Below, one piece after another: positions 1 through 8,321 of a DNA stretch of 64,000 nt. A program made the translations under genes and the position numbers. Origin of the DNA: JBGPLJ01 sp963826145. GTDB taxonomy: Bacteria; Pseudomonadota; Gammaproteobacteria; Steroidobacterales; Steroidobacteraceae. The notes beneath the pieces were generated by a model that saw nothing but the letters and a program-made list of their open reading frames with translations, was not told the origin of the DNA and did no database searches. The stretch covers positions 310,001-374,000 of the forward strand of contig CAWGVW010000002.1 of assembly GCA_963826145.1 (NCBI GenBank), given 5' to 3'. The first letter of the stretch is position 1. Every line of letters begins with the position of its first letter.

Positions 1-1
1 G

Positions 2-565
2 ATCAAACAATCGTTGGGAGTGAAGCGCTGGGCGCACGACGCAAGCTGGCGCCAGAGTCTCGGCGAATTCTGCGGACAGCCGACGGTGAACATCGAGGGC
101 CTCGTCGGCGGCTACACTGGACCGGGTGGGATGACGATACTGCCGAACAGGGCGGCGGCAAAGCTCGATCTGAGGCTTGTGCCGAACATGACGCGCGAGG
201 AAGCGGTCGCGAAGTTGAAGTCCCATCTCGCGAAGCGCGGTTTCGGCGACCTGGAAATCAACGTAACAGGCGGTTATGACCCGACAACCACGGCGGCTGA
301 TTCCGCGCTCGTCCTCGCGCAGGCTCGCGTCTATCGACGTGCGGGAATCGATCCGATCGTGTGGCCGCGGCGCGCCGGCTCCTGGCCGGGTTTCGTGTTC
401 ACGGACGAGCCGCTCAAGCTGGCCGCGGGCCATTTCGGCCTTGCGCACGGTCTTGGCGCGCACGCACCGAACGAATACTTCCTGATCGAATCGACAAATC
501 CGAAGCTGACGGACTTTAATGGGGCGGTGAAGTCCCACGTCGACTATCTTTTTGAAATCGCCTGA
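2..565 (+). CDS. M20-family metallopeptidase, C-terminal part
   Basis: The reading frame is open from the first bases of the window, so the N-terminal half lies outside. About 187 residues remain. They match the end of M20-type zinc peptidases and amidohydrolases: a dimerisation-domain segment (PNRAAAKLDLRLVPNMT, then a GGYDPTT stretch) followed by the last part of the catalytic domain (GLGAHAPNEYFLIES, where a His and a Glu are expected to help bind metal or substrate). Proteins of this group hydrolyse peptides or N-acyl amino acids. The substrate cannot be read from this part. The gene converges on ggt, 12 bases between stop codons. Confidence 0.75.
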   Translation: MKQSLGVKRWAHDASWRQSLGEFCGQPTVNIEGLVGGYTGPGGMTILPNRAAAKLDLRLVPNMTREEAVAKLKSHLAKRGFGDLEINVTGGYDPTTTAADSALVLAQARVYRRAGIDPIVWPRRAGSWPGFVFTDEPLKLAAGHFGLAHGLGAHAPNEYFLIESTNPKLTDFNGAVKSHVDYLFEIA

Positions 566-577
566 GCCGGCGACCAG

Positions 578-2263
578 TTATTGCACCAACGAGCCGCCGG
601 CACGCCGCGGATCCGAGGCCGCGTCGACCTTGCCCTTCGCATAGTCCCAAGTCACGACTTGCATGTTGCCGATGGTCAGCGGCCAGTTGCGGAAGCTGTG
701 GCCACGCTTTTCGAGCTCTGCGCGCTCCTCGGGCGTGAAAGCTCCGTCCTCGGCAAACACGACGTCAGGCTGGTATTGGTGATGAAAGCGGGGAGCGGCG
801 ACAACAGCCGCCGCATCGGCACCCGAAAGCCAATTGAGCGTGCCGAGAAGGACCATCGTCGGAATGAAGCTCCCGCCCGGCGATCCCGTGATCAGGAGGC
901 CGTTGTCCGTTTCGATGAATGACGGCGTCATGCTCGACAGCGGTCGCTTGCGCGGTGCGACGCTGTTCGCGTCCGCGCCGACCAGCTCGTAGATGTTGGG
1001 TGCGCCGGGCTTTACCGCGAAATCGTCCATTTCATTGTTGAGTATCACCCCTGTGCCGGTGACCATCAGCGCAGTGCCGAACCAGGAGTTCAGCGTCACG
1101 GTGCCGGCGACACGATTGCCTTCACGATCGAGAACAGAGAAATGCGTTGTGTCCGTGCCGCCGGCGGATCCCGAATAACCAGGCAGCATGCTGCTCGGCG
1201 TCGCGCGATCGAGCCGGATCGAGGCGCGCTGGCCGGCCGCATAGTAAGGGCTCAGCAATCGATCGAGCGGTATGCTGACGAAGTCCGGATCGCCAAGATA
1301 TTCCGCGCGGTCCCTGTGCACGCGGCGCAGCGTCTCGATGATCAAATGCTTGCTCGAAACGGAATCGAGCTTGTTGATCGCGTAGCCGGAGAGGATGTTG
1401 AGTCCGTCGATGAGGGCGATTCCACCGGATGACGGCGGTGGCGCCGTCACGATCCGCGCGCCGCGATACTCGCCGATCAACGGCTTGCGCTCGATCACCT
1501 GGTATTGCGCCAGGTCCTCGAGCGTCCAGATGCCGCCAAGCTCGCGCACGCCGTCGACGAGCTTCTTCGCAAACGCTCCGTGGTAGAAACTCGCCGCGCC
1601 CTTCCGCGAAATCATTTCCGCGGTGCGCGCAAAGTCGGGCAGCTTGATGACATCTCCGACTGCAGGCAGGTCGCCGCCAGGCAGGAACGTCTTGCGTCCG
1701 TCCGGCGTCTTCTCGAACTGGCTGCTCTTCACCGCGATCTCATTGCGCAGCTGCGCATAGAGCGGAAAACCGTTCCGGGCGAGGCGAATCGCCGGCGCGA
1801 GGCTTTGCGCGAGCGGCAATCGACCGTATTTCGTTGCGAGATGTCCCCAGCTCGCGACCTCGCCGGGTATTCCCGCGGCGAGCGCGGTCGAAGTGGAGCG
1901 GCCTTTGACAACCTGGCCGTCGGCGTCGAGGAACATGTCCCGGGTCGCGGCGAGCGGTGCAACCTCGCGCGCGTCGACGAAGACATTTGACCCGTCGTTA
2001 CCCAGATGAAGAAGAAAGAAGCCACCGGCGCCCAGACTCGATGCCTTCGGCTCGACCACGGCGAGCGCAGCGCTCACCGCAATCGCGGCATCGAAAGCAT
2101 TGCCGCCCTTGTCGAGAATCTCCATGCCCGCCTGGGTCGCAAGCGGATAGGCACTTGCAATCGCCGCCTGCGGCGGCTTGCGCTCGTCCGCACGCGCCAT
2201 CGCGAAAAGCAGAATCGAGAATAGGAGCGCGAACCCCCGTATCGCTGCGACACGTCGGGTCAT
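578..2263 (-). CDS. ggt: Gamma-glutamyltransferase (glutathione hydrolase)
   Basis: The 561-residue length is normal for the family. Residues 1-25 form a signal peptide ending near AMARA, so the enzyme is periplasmic. GGT is made as a precursor that cuts itself before a Thr, giving large and small subunits. The expected site is Thr372 in TDTTHFSV, and the later GSPGGSF stretch fits the oxyanion and substrate loop. The enzyme transfers or hydrolyses the gamma-glutamyl group of glutathione. Its start overlaps the coaD stop by four bases (ATGA type), so it is the last gene of the leftward rsmD-coaD-ggt block. The function is secure from family motifs; the linkage to coaD seems positional only. 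Confidence 0.93.
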   Translation of the reverse strand: MTRRVAAIRGFALLFSILLFAMARADERKPPQAAIASAYPLATQAGMEILDKGGNAFDAAIAVSAALAVVEPKASSLGAGGFFLLHLGNDGSNVFVDAREVAPLAATRDMFLDADGQVVKGRSTSTALAAGIPGEVASWGHLATKYGRLPLAQSLAPAIRLARNGFPLYAQLRNEIAVKSSQFEKTPDGRKTFLPGGDLPAVGDVIKLPDFARTAEMISRKGAASFYHGAFAKKLVDGVRELGGIWTLEDLAQYQVIERKPLIGEYRGARIVTAPPPSSGGIALIDGLNILSGYAINKLDSVSSKHLIIETLRRVHRDRAEYLGDPDFVSIPLDRLLSPYYAAGQRASIRLDRATPSSMLPGYSGSAGGTDTTHFSVLDREGNRVAGTVTLNSWFGTALMVTGTGVILNNEMDDFAVKPGAPNIYELVGADANSVAPRKRPLSSMTPSFIETDNGLLITGSPGGSFIPTMVLLGTLNWLSGADAAAVVAAPRFHHQYQPDVVFAEDGAFTPEERAELEKRGHSFRNWPLTIGNMQVVTWDYAKGKVDAASDPRRAGGSLVQ

Positions 2264-2742
2264 GGTTTGCGTTTCTTGCGAAGTTCCGCGGCCACAAGCG
2301 GATGCACGAACTCTCCGACATCGCCGCCGAGCAGCGCAATTTCGCGTACGAGCGTCGAAGAGATGAACATGAACTGTTCCTGCGGCGTCAGGAACACAGT
2401 TTCGATCTCACGCGACAGATGGCGCGTCATGTTGGCGAGCTGAAACTCGAACTCGAAGTCGGACACCACGCGCAACCCGCGCAGGATGACATCGAGTCCG
2501 TTCAAGCGGGCGAAATCCACCGTGAGCCCGGTGTATCCCTTCACTTCGACATTCGGCAGGTCCGCGACGGTGTGGGCAGCGAGTTCGATCCGCTCCGCCA
2601 GAGAGAAGAGCGGCGTCTTGCCCGGATTGGCAGCGATGGCAATCACGACGCGATCAAAAATTGTCGAGGCGCGGCGCACAAGATCGTGATGCCCGTTGGT
2701 TATCGGATCGAAGGTGCCCGGATAGACGGCATTGCGTTTCAT
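2260..2742 (-). CDS. coaD: Phosphopantetheine adenylyltransferase
   Basis: CoaD catalyses the fourth step of coenzyme A synthesis, joining ATP and 4'-phosphopantetheine to make dephospho-CoA in the cytoplasm. The 160-residue length is standard. The nucleotidyltransferase signature is at the N-terminus (YPGTFDPITNGHHDL, with the [H/T]xGH element in TNGHH), and the ISSTLVRE element that binds the ATP phosphates lies near residue 128. It starts four bases inside the end of rsmD and its own stop overlaps the ggt start. The rsmD-coaD order is widely conserved in proteobacteria, which supports the call. Confidence 0.97.
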   Translation of the reverse strand: MKRNAVYPGTFDPITNGHHDLVRRASTIFDRVVIAIAANPGKTPLFSLAERIELAAHTVADLPNVEVKGYTGLTVDFARLNGLDVILRGLRVVSDFEFEFQLANMTRHLSREIETVFLTPQEQFMFISSTLVREIALLGGDVGEFVHPLVAAELRKKRKP

Positions 2743-3365
2743 TTGGAGTCTTCGCCCCTCTCGCGGCGCGTTTCAACCAGATAATACCCGACCTCTCCCG
2801 CCCGCTTCGCCTTGAGCAGCCGCCAGGCTGCCGGCAGTTGCGGCAAGCCGTCGCGATGTGGCGCCTCGATATAGGCAAGCCCAGTCGCCGACAGCCAGCC
2901 GAGCTCTTCGAGCCGTGCGCAGGCGCGCGCCAGCAGGTCGCTCGCAAACGGAGGATCGACGAAGACAATGTCGAACTCACGGGCGGCCCCGCGCAGGAAG
3001 GCAAGAGCGTCGACCGCATGCGCTTCGGGCGCGGGTGCACCGAACTCCTCGAGCGCCGCAACGATTTGCCGTATGGCCCGTGCGTCGCGGTCCACGAACA
3101 CGACCTCGCGTGCTCCGCGCGACAGCGCCTCGATTCCGAGCGCTCCGCTGCCAGCGAACAAATCGAGGCAGCGCGCGCCACGAATGGCGGGCTGCAGCCA
3201 ATTGAAAAGCGTTTCCCGCACGCGATCCGGTGTCGGCCGGATCGCCGCGATGGGTGCGAGCTTCAGGCGTCTTCCGCGCCACTCGCCACCTACGATTCGT
3301 AGCTCGTTCGCGACACCCGGACGACTCGATCGCGAGGGCGGGGAGGAGCCTCTTTTCTCTTGCAT
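2739..3365 (-). CDS. rsmD: 16S rRNA (guanine(966)-N(2))-methyltransferase
   Basis: RsmD methylates G966 of 16S rRNA in the small ribosomal subunit. The typical opening LRIVGGEWRGRRLK follows a short basic extension. The SAM-binding motif is LDLFAGSGALGIEALSRGA, and FVDPPF stands for the catalytic NPPY/DPPY motif. The frame is open upstream to 3443. I chose the ATG at 3365 (208 residues), because RsmD proteins begin close to the LRI-GG segment; the spacing to a weak AGAGA does not settle it. It heads the leftward block with coaD and is divergent from the lipase-ftsYEX unit. The rsmD/ftsY head-to-head arrangement is common in Gammaproteobacteria. Confidence 0.92.
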   Translation of the reverse strand: MQEKRGSSPPSRSSRPGVANELRIVGGEWRGRRLKLAPIAAIRPTPDRVRETLFNWLQPAIRGARCLDLFAGSGALGIEALSRGAREVVFVDRDARAIRQIVAALEEFGAPAPEAHAVDALAFLRGAAREFDIVFVDPPFASDLLARACARLEELGWLSATGLAYIEAPHRDGLPQLPAAWRLLKAKRAGEVGYYLVETRRERGEDSK

Positions 3366-3495
3366 TCTCTGATAGTTACGGCAGTGCGGGGGAAAACTTG
3401 CAAGCCTTCCAATCGAAAGCGTAGGCTTGCCGCAATCGAACAAGCGCGATCATACGCGCACTCTGAAAATCCAAGCATTCCTGAGGGGGCTAATC

Positions 3496-5589
3496 ATGAG
3501 GACATTGCGCGTCCTGTTCGCAGCCGCTGCATGCTTTGCGCTGGGCGCCTGCTTTTCGGACGGCACGTCAAGCGGCAGCGAAGGCATCGGCCCGACCGAT
3601 CCGACGAGCGGCAACGGCAATCCGGGCTCTGGCGGGTCGGGTTCAGGATTTCGTGCGCTGTTCGTACCGCTCGGCGGGATCCTGCCGTACCCGAACGACC
3701 TCTACTTCAGCGGCAGCACCGACGGCAGCCTCAATCTGCCCGCGACACCCTTCAATCCGAACATTGCGTCACTGAACGCGCTCGACGGTTATTCGACCTC
3801 CGCGACCATCACCGCACGCTTCAGTGCGCCGATCGATCCGGCATCGCTCAATGGCGCCTCCGTCCGCGTGATTCCGGTTCACATCGACAACGCGACTAAA
3901 GCCACGACTGGTGCCCTGCCTCCGCTCACCTACGGCGTCGACTACACGGCGAGCGTGAGCACGGAACTTGGCTCGAACGGCTCGACGCTTGAGATACTGC
4001 CGCTAAAGCCTCTGGTTCCGAGCGCGGGTGGCACGAACAACGGCTACCTGATCCTGCTGACCGATGACATCAAGGACACCGGCGGCCACGGCGCTGTGTC
4101 CGATACCGATTACGCGAGCTTCAAGGCAGCGCTGCCGACCTGCGCAACGATCACGAACACATCGCTCAATGGCATTTGCCGCCTCACCGGCGCGCACTTG
4201 GCGATTGCGGGCGCGCTGTACGGCGCCGGTTTCCCGCCGCACGTGGCGGTGAGCTTCAGCTTCAGCACGCAGTCGATCAGCGACACGATGCAGGCTGTCC
4301 GGCAGGTGGTGACGGCGACGCCGGCCCAGCCCATCGGCGCAGTATTCTCCGGTCTCAACACCAGTCAACTCGGATTGCCGCTCCCTGGGCATGCGAATAT
4401 CTATGTCGGGCAGGTCGTTGTGCCGTACTACCTTACTGTTGCGGCCGACAATCACTCGACATTGCCGTTGACGAGCTTCTGGCAGGCGGCCGGTGCATCG
4501 CCGGCGCCGGGCATCGATCCGACAAGCCGAAATCTCACGCGTTTCAATCCGGTGCCTGGCGCGACCGTCGCGGCATTGCCGATTCCGCTGCTGGCTACCG
4601 TTCCGAACGCCAATTCGGCGGCTGGCGCGGCACGTCCCCCAAATGGCTGGCCGGTCGTCATCTTCCAGCACGGCATCACGGGCGATCGGTCGAACATGCT
4701 GGCGATTGCCGATGCGTTCGCGGACGCTGGCTACGTTGTGGTCGCGATCGACCAGCCGCTGCACGGCATTACTTCAGCGGCGAATCCGCTGTACCAGGCG
4801 GGGCACGAGCGCACGTTCGATCTGGATCTCGCGAACAATACGACCGGCGCCAGCGGGCCGGATGGCGTAATCGACTCCTCCGGCAGCTACTTCATCAATC
4901 TAACGAGTCCGCTCACCAGCCGCGACAACCTGCGGGAGGCCGCGGCGGATTTGTTGAGCCTCACCAAGTCGCTGTCGATTCTCGATCTGACCGGTGACGC
5001 CGTTCCCGACATCGACATGACGAGCATCCACTTCGTCGGCCACTCGCTCGGCGGAATCGTGGGCGGTGTCTACGCTGGCGTCGCCACACAGATCAAGACG
5101 GCAACGCTCGCCATGCCGGGCGGTAAACTGTCGAACCTGCTGATCGACTCCGCGACGTTCGGCCCGCGCATCAACGCCGCACTCGCAGCGAAGGGATTGC
5201 AGCCAAACACGACGCTCTACAATCAGTTCATGCGCGACGTGCAGAACTGCGTCGACGCCGGCGATCCGTTCAACTACATCGCGGCTGCCGCTGCGGCGCA
5301 CCCGATTCACATGATCCAGGTCATCGGACCGCCGCCGGACAGCGTTGTGCCAAACAGCGCGACGCAGCGACTGATCCTCGCCGGGAATCTGACGAAGGCA
5401 TCGGCGACCACCGTGAATGGCGCAGGCATTCGGGCGTACGTCAATTTCACGACAGGCAATCACAGCTCGATCCTGAGCCCGGCGGGAGGTCTCGCGGTGA
5501 CCGTCGAGATGCAGACCGAAACCGTCGTGTTTGCGGTATCGAACGGTACGCAGCTGCTGATCAGCAACCCGGCGGTGATCGAGCCGTAG
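3496..5589 (+). CDS. VolA/Pla-1-like lipoprotein with alpha/beta-hydrolase domain
   Basis: This 697-residue protein starts at the ATG at 3496, with AGGGGG just upstream. Residues 1-20 are a lipoprotein signal peptide with lipobox LGAC, followed by a Gly/Ser-rich linker, so it should sit on the outer membrane. The early part (LFVPLGGILPYPNDLYFSG and the later YLILLTDDI) resembles the N-terminal domain of bacterial extracellular lipases such as VolA of Vibrio and Pla-1 of Aeromonas. A hydrolase core follows, with an oxyanion-type HGITGD and the nucleophile elbow GHSLGG, Ser517 as nucleophile. It probably cleaves lipids or lysophospholipids. Its TAG stop shares one base with the GTG start of ftsY, so it is joined to the ftsYEX unit, which is unusual. 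Confidence 0.8.
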   Translation: MRTLRVLFAAAACFALGACFSDGTSSGSEGIGPTDPTSGNGNPGSGGSGSGFRALFVPLGGILPYPNDLYFSGSTDGSLNLPATPFNPNIASLNALDGYSTSATITARFSAPIDPASLNGASVRVIPVHIDNATKATTGALPPLTYGVDYTASVSTELGSNGSTLEILPLKPLVPSAGGTNNGYLILLTDDIKDTGGHGAVSDTDYASFKAALPTCATITNTSLNGICRLTGAHLAIAGALYGAGFPPHVAVSFSFSTQSISDTMQAVRQVVTATPAQPIGAVFSGLNTSQLGLPLPGHANIYVGQVVVPYYLTVAADNHSTLPLTSFWQAAGASPAPGIDPTSRNLTRFNPVPGATVAALPIPLLATVPNANSAAGAARPPNGWPVVIFQHGITGDRSNMLAIADAFADAGYVVVAIDQPLHGITSAANPLYQAGHERTFDLDLANNTTGASGPDGVIDSSGSYFINLTSPLTSRDNLREAAADLLSLTKSLSILDLTGDAVPDIDMTSIHFVGHSLGGIVGGVYAGVATQIKTATLAMPGGKLSNLLIDSATFGPRINAALAAKGLQPNTTLYNQFMRDVQNCVDAGDPFNYIAAAAAAHPIHMIQVIGPPPDSVVPNSATQRLILAGNLTKASATTVNGAGIRAYVNFTTGNHSSILSPAGGLAVTVEMQTETVVFAVSNGTQLLISNPAVIEP

Positions 5590-6545
5590 TGACGGACGGC
5601 GGATTCCTAACCCGGCTTCGCAAACGCCTCAACTCCGGTGCGGGCTGGCTGGCCTATGACCTCGGCCAGCTCGCGCCCGGCCGCCAGATCGATGCGGCGA
5701 TGCTCGACGAGCTCGAGACCCGCCTGCTGTCAGCGGACGTCGGCGTCGAAGCGACAGAGACCATTCTCGACGACCTGCGCAAGCGCGTCGTCCGCAAGGA
5801 ACTTGCGGATCTAGATGCGTTGATCGCCGCACTCGCCGGCGCTGTCCGGCAGATTCTTGAGCCCGTCGAAAAGCCGCTTGTCATCGACGACACCGCGAAG
5901 CCGTTCGTGATCCTTGTTGTCGGCGTCAACGGCTCGGGCAAGACAACGACGATCGCCAAGCTTGCGCACCGGCTCAAGGCCCAGGGAAAGACCGTCATGC
6001 TCGCGGCAGGCGACACGTTCCGCGCGGCAGCCGTCGAGCAGCTCAGCACCTGGGCTGAGCGCATCGAGGTACCGGTCGTCGCGCAGCAGACGGGTGCCGA
6101 TCCGGCGGCAGTCATCTTCGATGCAATGCAGGCGGCACGCGCTCGCAAGCTCGATGTCCTGATCGCGGACACCGCGGGGCGGCTGCACAATCAAGCGCAT
6201 CTGATGGAAGAGCTCAAGAAGGTCAAGCGCGTGATTCAGCGACAGGATCCGACCGCACCGCACGAGGTGCTGCTCGTGCTCGACGCCGGCACCGGCCAAA
6301 ACGCGCTTGCGCAGGCGGCCGAGTTTCACGAAGCTCTCGGCGTGACCGGCATTGCGCTCACCAAGCTCGACGGATCGGCCAAGGGTGGCATCCTGCTCGC
6401 CATCGCCAAACGCCTCGGCATGCCCATTCGCTTCATCGGTGTTGGCGAACAGGTCGAAGACTTCGGTGACTTCGAGGCACAGCCGTTCGTCGATGCCCTG
6501 CTACGACGGCCGGACGAGGGCGCGACGCCCGCCGCACCCCGATGA
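5589..6545 (+). CDS. ftsY: Signal recognition particle receptor FtsY
   Basis: FtsY is the membrane-associated receptor that works with SRP to deliver ribosomes making membrane proteins to the Sec translocon. The 318 residues hold only the N and G (GTPase) domains. Motifs seen are the P-loop GVNGSGKTTT near residue 118, DTAGRL near 195, and TKLDGSAKGG near the C-terminus. The long acidic A domain of the E. coli protein is absent, as in many other bacteria, so membrane binding probably relies on the N-terminal helix (GFLTRLRKRLNSG). The start is GTG at 5589, sharing one base with the upstream stop. The stop overlaps ftsE by four bases. Confidence 0.97.
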   Translation: MTDGGFLTRLRKRLNSGAGWLAYDLGQLAPGRQIDAAMLDELETRLLSADVGVEATETILDDLRKRVVRKELADLDALIAALAGAVRQILEPVEKPLVIDDTAKPFVILVVGVNGSGKTTTIAKLAHRLKAQGKTVMLAAGDTFRAAAVEQLSTWAERIEVPVVAQQTGADPAAVIFDAMQAARARKLDVLIADTAGRLHNQAHLMEELKKVKRVIQRQDPTAPHEVLLVLDAGTGQNALAQAAEFHEALGVTGIALTKLDGSAKGGILLAIAKRLGMPIRFIGVGEQVEDFGDFEAQPFVDALLRRPDEGATPAAPR

Positions 6546-7219
6546 TTTCGTTTGATCGCGTACACAAGCGCTACCCGAACGGCCGCGAAGCCCTCGCCGA
6601 CGTGACTTTCAGCCTGGCGGCGGGCGAGATGGCCTTTCTCACCGGACATTCAGGGGCCGGCAAAAGCACGATCCTGCGTCTCGTGGCGCTTATCGACCGG
6701 CCGACTCGCGGCCAGGTCATCGTCAATCACGCGAACACGACGAGCATTCGCCGCCGCGCCATCCCAGGCTTTCGTCGCAACGTAGGCGTCGTCTTTCAGG
6801 ATCACAAGCTGCTGCACGACCGGCCGGTGATGGACAACGTCGCCTTGCCTCTCGTCATTGCCGGCATGACCCGCCGGGAAATTGAAAAGCGAGTGCGCGC
6901 CGCCCTCGACCAGGTGGGACTCCTCGGCAAGGAAAAGCTGCTACCGCTCGAGCTTTCGACGGGAGAGCAGCAGCGGGTCGGCATCGCGCGTGCGGTCGTC
7001 AGCAAGCCTCCAGTCCTCATCGCCGATGAACCGACCGGTAATCTGGATCCCGATCTGGCGCGTGAAATCATGCGGTTGTTCCGGCGCTTCAATGAGGTTG
7101 GCGTCACAGTGCTGATTGCAACGCACGACTTTCACCTCGTGGAGGAATTCGGCGTCCGTCGCATGGTCGTCGAGGCGGGGCGCCTGAGCGCAGAGTCGGG
7201 AGCTGGCAGTAGTGGCTGA
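6542..7219 (+). CDS. ftsE: Cell division ATP-binding protein FtsE
   Basis: FtsE is the ATPase of the FtsEX complex, which sits at the division septum and switches on peptidoglycan hydrolases through FtsX. The 225 residues show Walker A GHSGAGKST, the Q-loop segment VFQDHKLL, Walker B VLIADEPTGNLD and the H-loop TH. The ABC signature reads LSTGEQQR instead of the usual LSGGEQQR. This Gly to Ser/Thr-type change is in the ATP sandwich and is worth noting, although the rest is intact. It overlaps ftsY by four bases and ftsX by eight, so the three are translationally coupled. Confidence 0.97.
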   Translation: MISFDRVHKRYPNGREALADVTFSLAAGEMAFLTGHSGAGKSTILRLVALIDRPTRGQVIVNHANTTSIRRRAIPGFRRNVGVVFQDHKLLHDRPVMDNVALPLVIAGMTRREIEKRVRAALDQVGLLGKEKLLPLELSTGEQQRVGIARAVVSKPPVLIADEPTGNLDPDLAREIMRLFRRFNEVGVTVLIATHDFHLVEEFGVRRMVVEAGRLSAESGAGSSG

Positions 7220-8180
7220 CCGGGAAGTCGAGCGTCGTACCGCGCGCGCTCCCGCGGCGTCGCTGACTGTGTATTTCTCGCGACACGCGCAGACACTGAT
7301 CGGCTCGCTCGGCCGCCTTGTGCACCATCCACTCGCGACGCTCTTCACGATCGCCGTCATTGGCATCGCTATGGCGTTGCCGGTCAGCCTGCAGCTGCTC
7401 GTAACCAACGCGCGAGTCGCGACTGGGAGCTTGCGCAATGCGGTCGACGTCTCCGTCTACTTCAAGCCGGATGTCGCGTGGCCTAAGGTCCAGCAGCTCG
7501 CGAGTAACCTGCGGCAGCGCTCCGGCGTAAGTGCGGTCAAGACCATATCATCGGAGCAGGGTATCGAGGAATTCCGCAAGTTCTCAGGGTTCGGCTCGGC
7601 ACTCGACGCGCTGACGGAAAATCCGCTGCCGCATGTGATGGTGGTTTCACCTGCGCCCGAACGGGCCGGTCCCGCAGACATCGAGACCCTGCGCGCATAC
7701 CTGCGCAACTGGCCCGAAGTCGATCTGGTACAAGTCGACACGGAATGGGTCGCGCGTTTTCACTCGATACTCGACGTCTTGCGAGTCGTTGTTGCCATCG
7801 CAACGCTCCTTCTCGGCGTGGGTGTGATCGTGATCATCGGCAATACAATCCGCCTCGACATCCTGAACCGCCGCGCAGAGATTGAAGTGACCAAACTCGT
7901 GGGCGGAAGCGACGGCTTCGTGCGGCGCCCATTCCTCTACGGGGGCTTTTGGTACGGCCTCGGGGGGGCCGCGCTCGCGCTCGGCATTGTTGACGGTGCG
8001 GTCGCCGTGCTGCGCGGCCCGGTCGGGCGATTGGCAACGCTCTACGGCAGCCAGTTCCAGCTCGTCGGCCTCGATCTCAATCGATCACTGATACTGCTGG
8101 GCGCCGGTGCCCTACTCGGCCTCATCGGCTCCTGGATCATGGCCTCCCACCACCTTCGGCAGATAGAACCAACCGCCTGA
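7212..8180 (+). CDS. ftsX: Cell division protein FtsX
   Basis: FtsX is the membrane partner of FtsE. The 322-residue protein has four predicted membrane segments: one near residues 40-65 (TLFTIAVIGIAMALPVSLQL), then three near 195-215, 245-265 and 295-315. Between the first and second lies the extracytoplasmic domain that in other species contacts EnvC-type or similar activators of cell-wall amidases. It starts at GTG 7212, inside the end of ftsE. Its stop is followed by 141 bases before rpoH, the same gene order as in E. coli. Confidence 0.95.
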   Translation: MADREVERRTARAPAASLTVYFSRHAQTLIGSLGRLVHHPLATLFTIAVIGIAMALPVSLQLLVTNARVATGSLRNAVDVSVYFKPDVAWPKVQQLASNLRQRSGVSAVKTISSEQGIEEFRKFSGFGSALDALTENPLPHVMVVSPAPERAGPADIETLRAYLRNWPEVDLVQVDTEWVARFHSILDVLRVVVAIATLLLGVGVIVIIGNTIRLDILNRRAEIEVTKLVGGSDGFVRRPFLYGGFWYGLGGAALALGIVDGAVAVLRGPVGRLATLYGSQFQLVGLDLNRSLILLGAGALLGLIGSWIMASHHLRQIEPTA

Positions 8181-8225
8181 CGCCCTGCGGTTCATCTAAC
8201 TCATTGATCTCAAAGGTCTATGCAA

Positions 8226-8255
8226 TTAGCACTCGAACGCATGGACTGCTAAAAT
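8226..8255 (+). promoter_or_regulatory. Possible sigma-70-type promoter of rpoH
   Basis: A -10-like TAAAAT lies at 8250-8255, with a weak -35-like TTAGCA at 8226-8231 and an 18-base spacer. Only the -10 is good. It would place a start near 8262, giving a leader of about 60 bases that contains the Shine-Dalgarno hairpin. rpoH could also be read through from ftsX. Confidence 0.35.
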
Positions 8256-8282
8256 AGCGGCCCATAAGGACTCGATCCGAAC

Positions 8283-8314
8283 GTCGGACCGGGTCCTCTT
8301 CGAAGGAGGTCGAC
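8283..8314 (+). promoter_or_regulatory. Hairpin hiding the rpoH ribosome binding site
   Basis: The sequence CCTCTT (8295-8300) can pair with AGGAGG (8304-8309) across a 3-base loop CGA, with one G-U wobble. This covers the whole Shine-Dalgarno core. An outer GTCG (8283-8286) pairs with CGAC (8311-8314). A competing hairpin, GGAC (8286-8289) with GTCC (8293-8296), would take the anti-Shine-Dalgarno strand away. The start codon is at 8322. The arrangement fits a small RNA thermometer, which is inference from base pairing. Confidence 0.5.
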
Positions 8315-8321
8315 ACAGATC

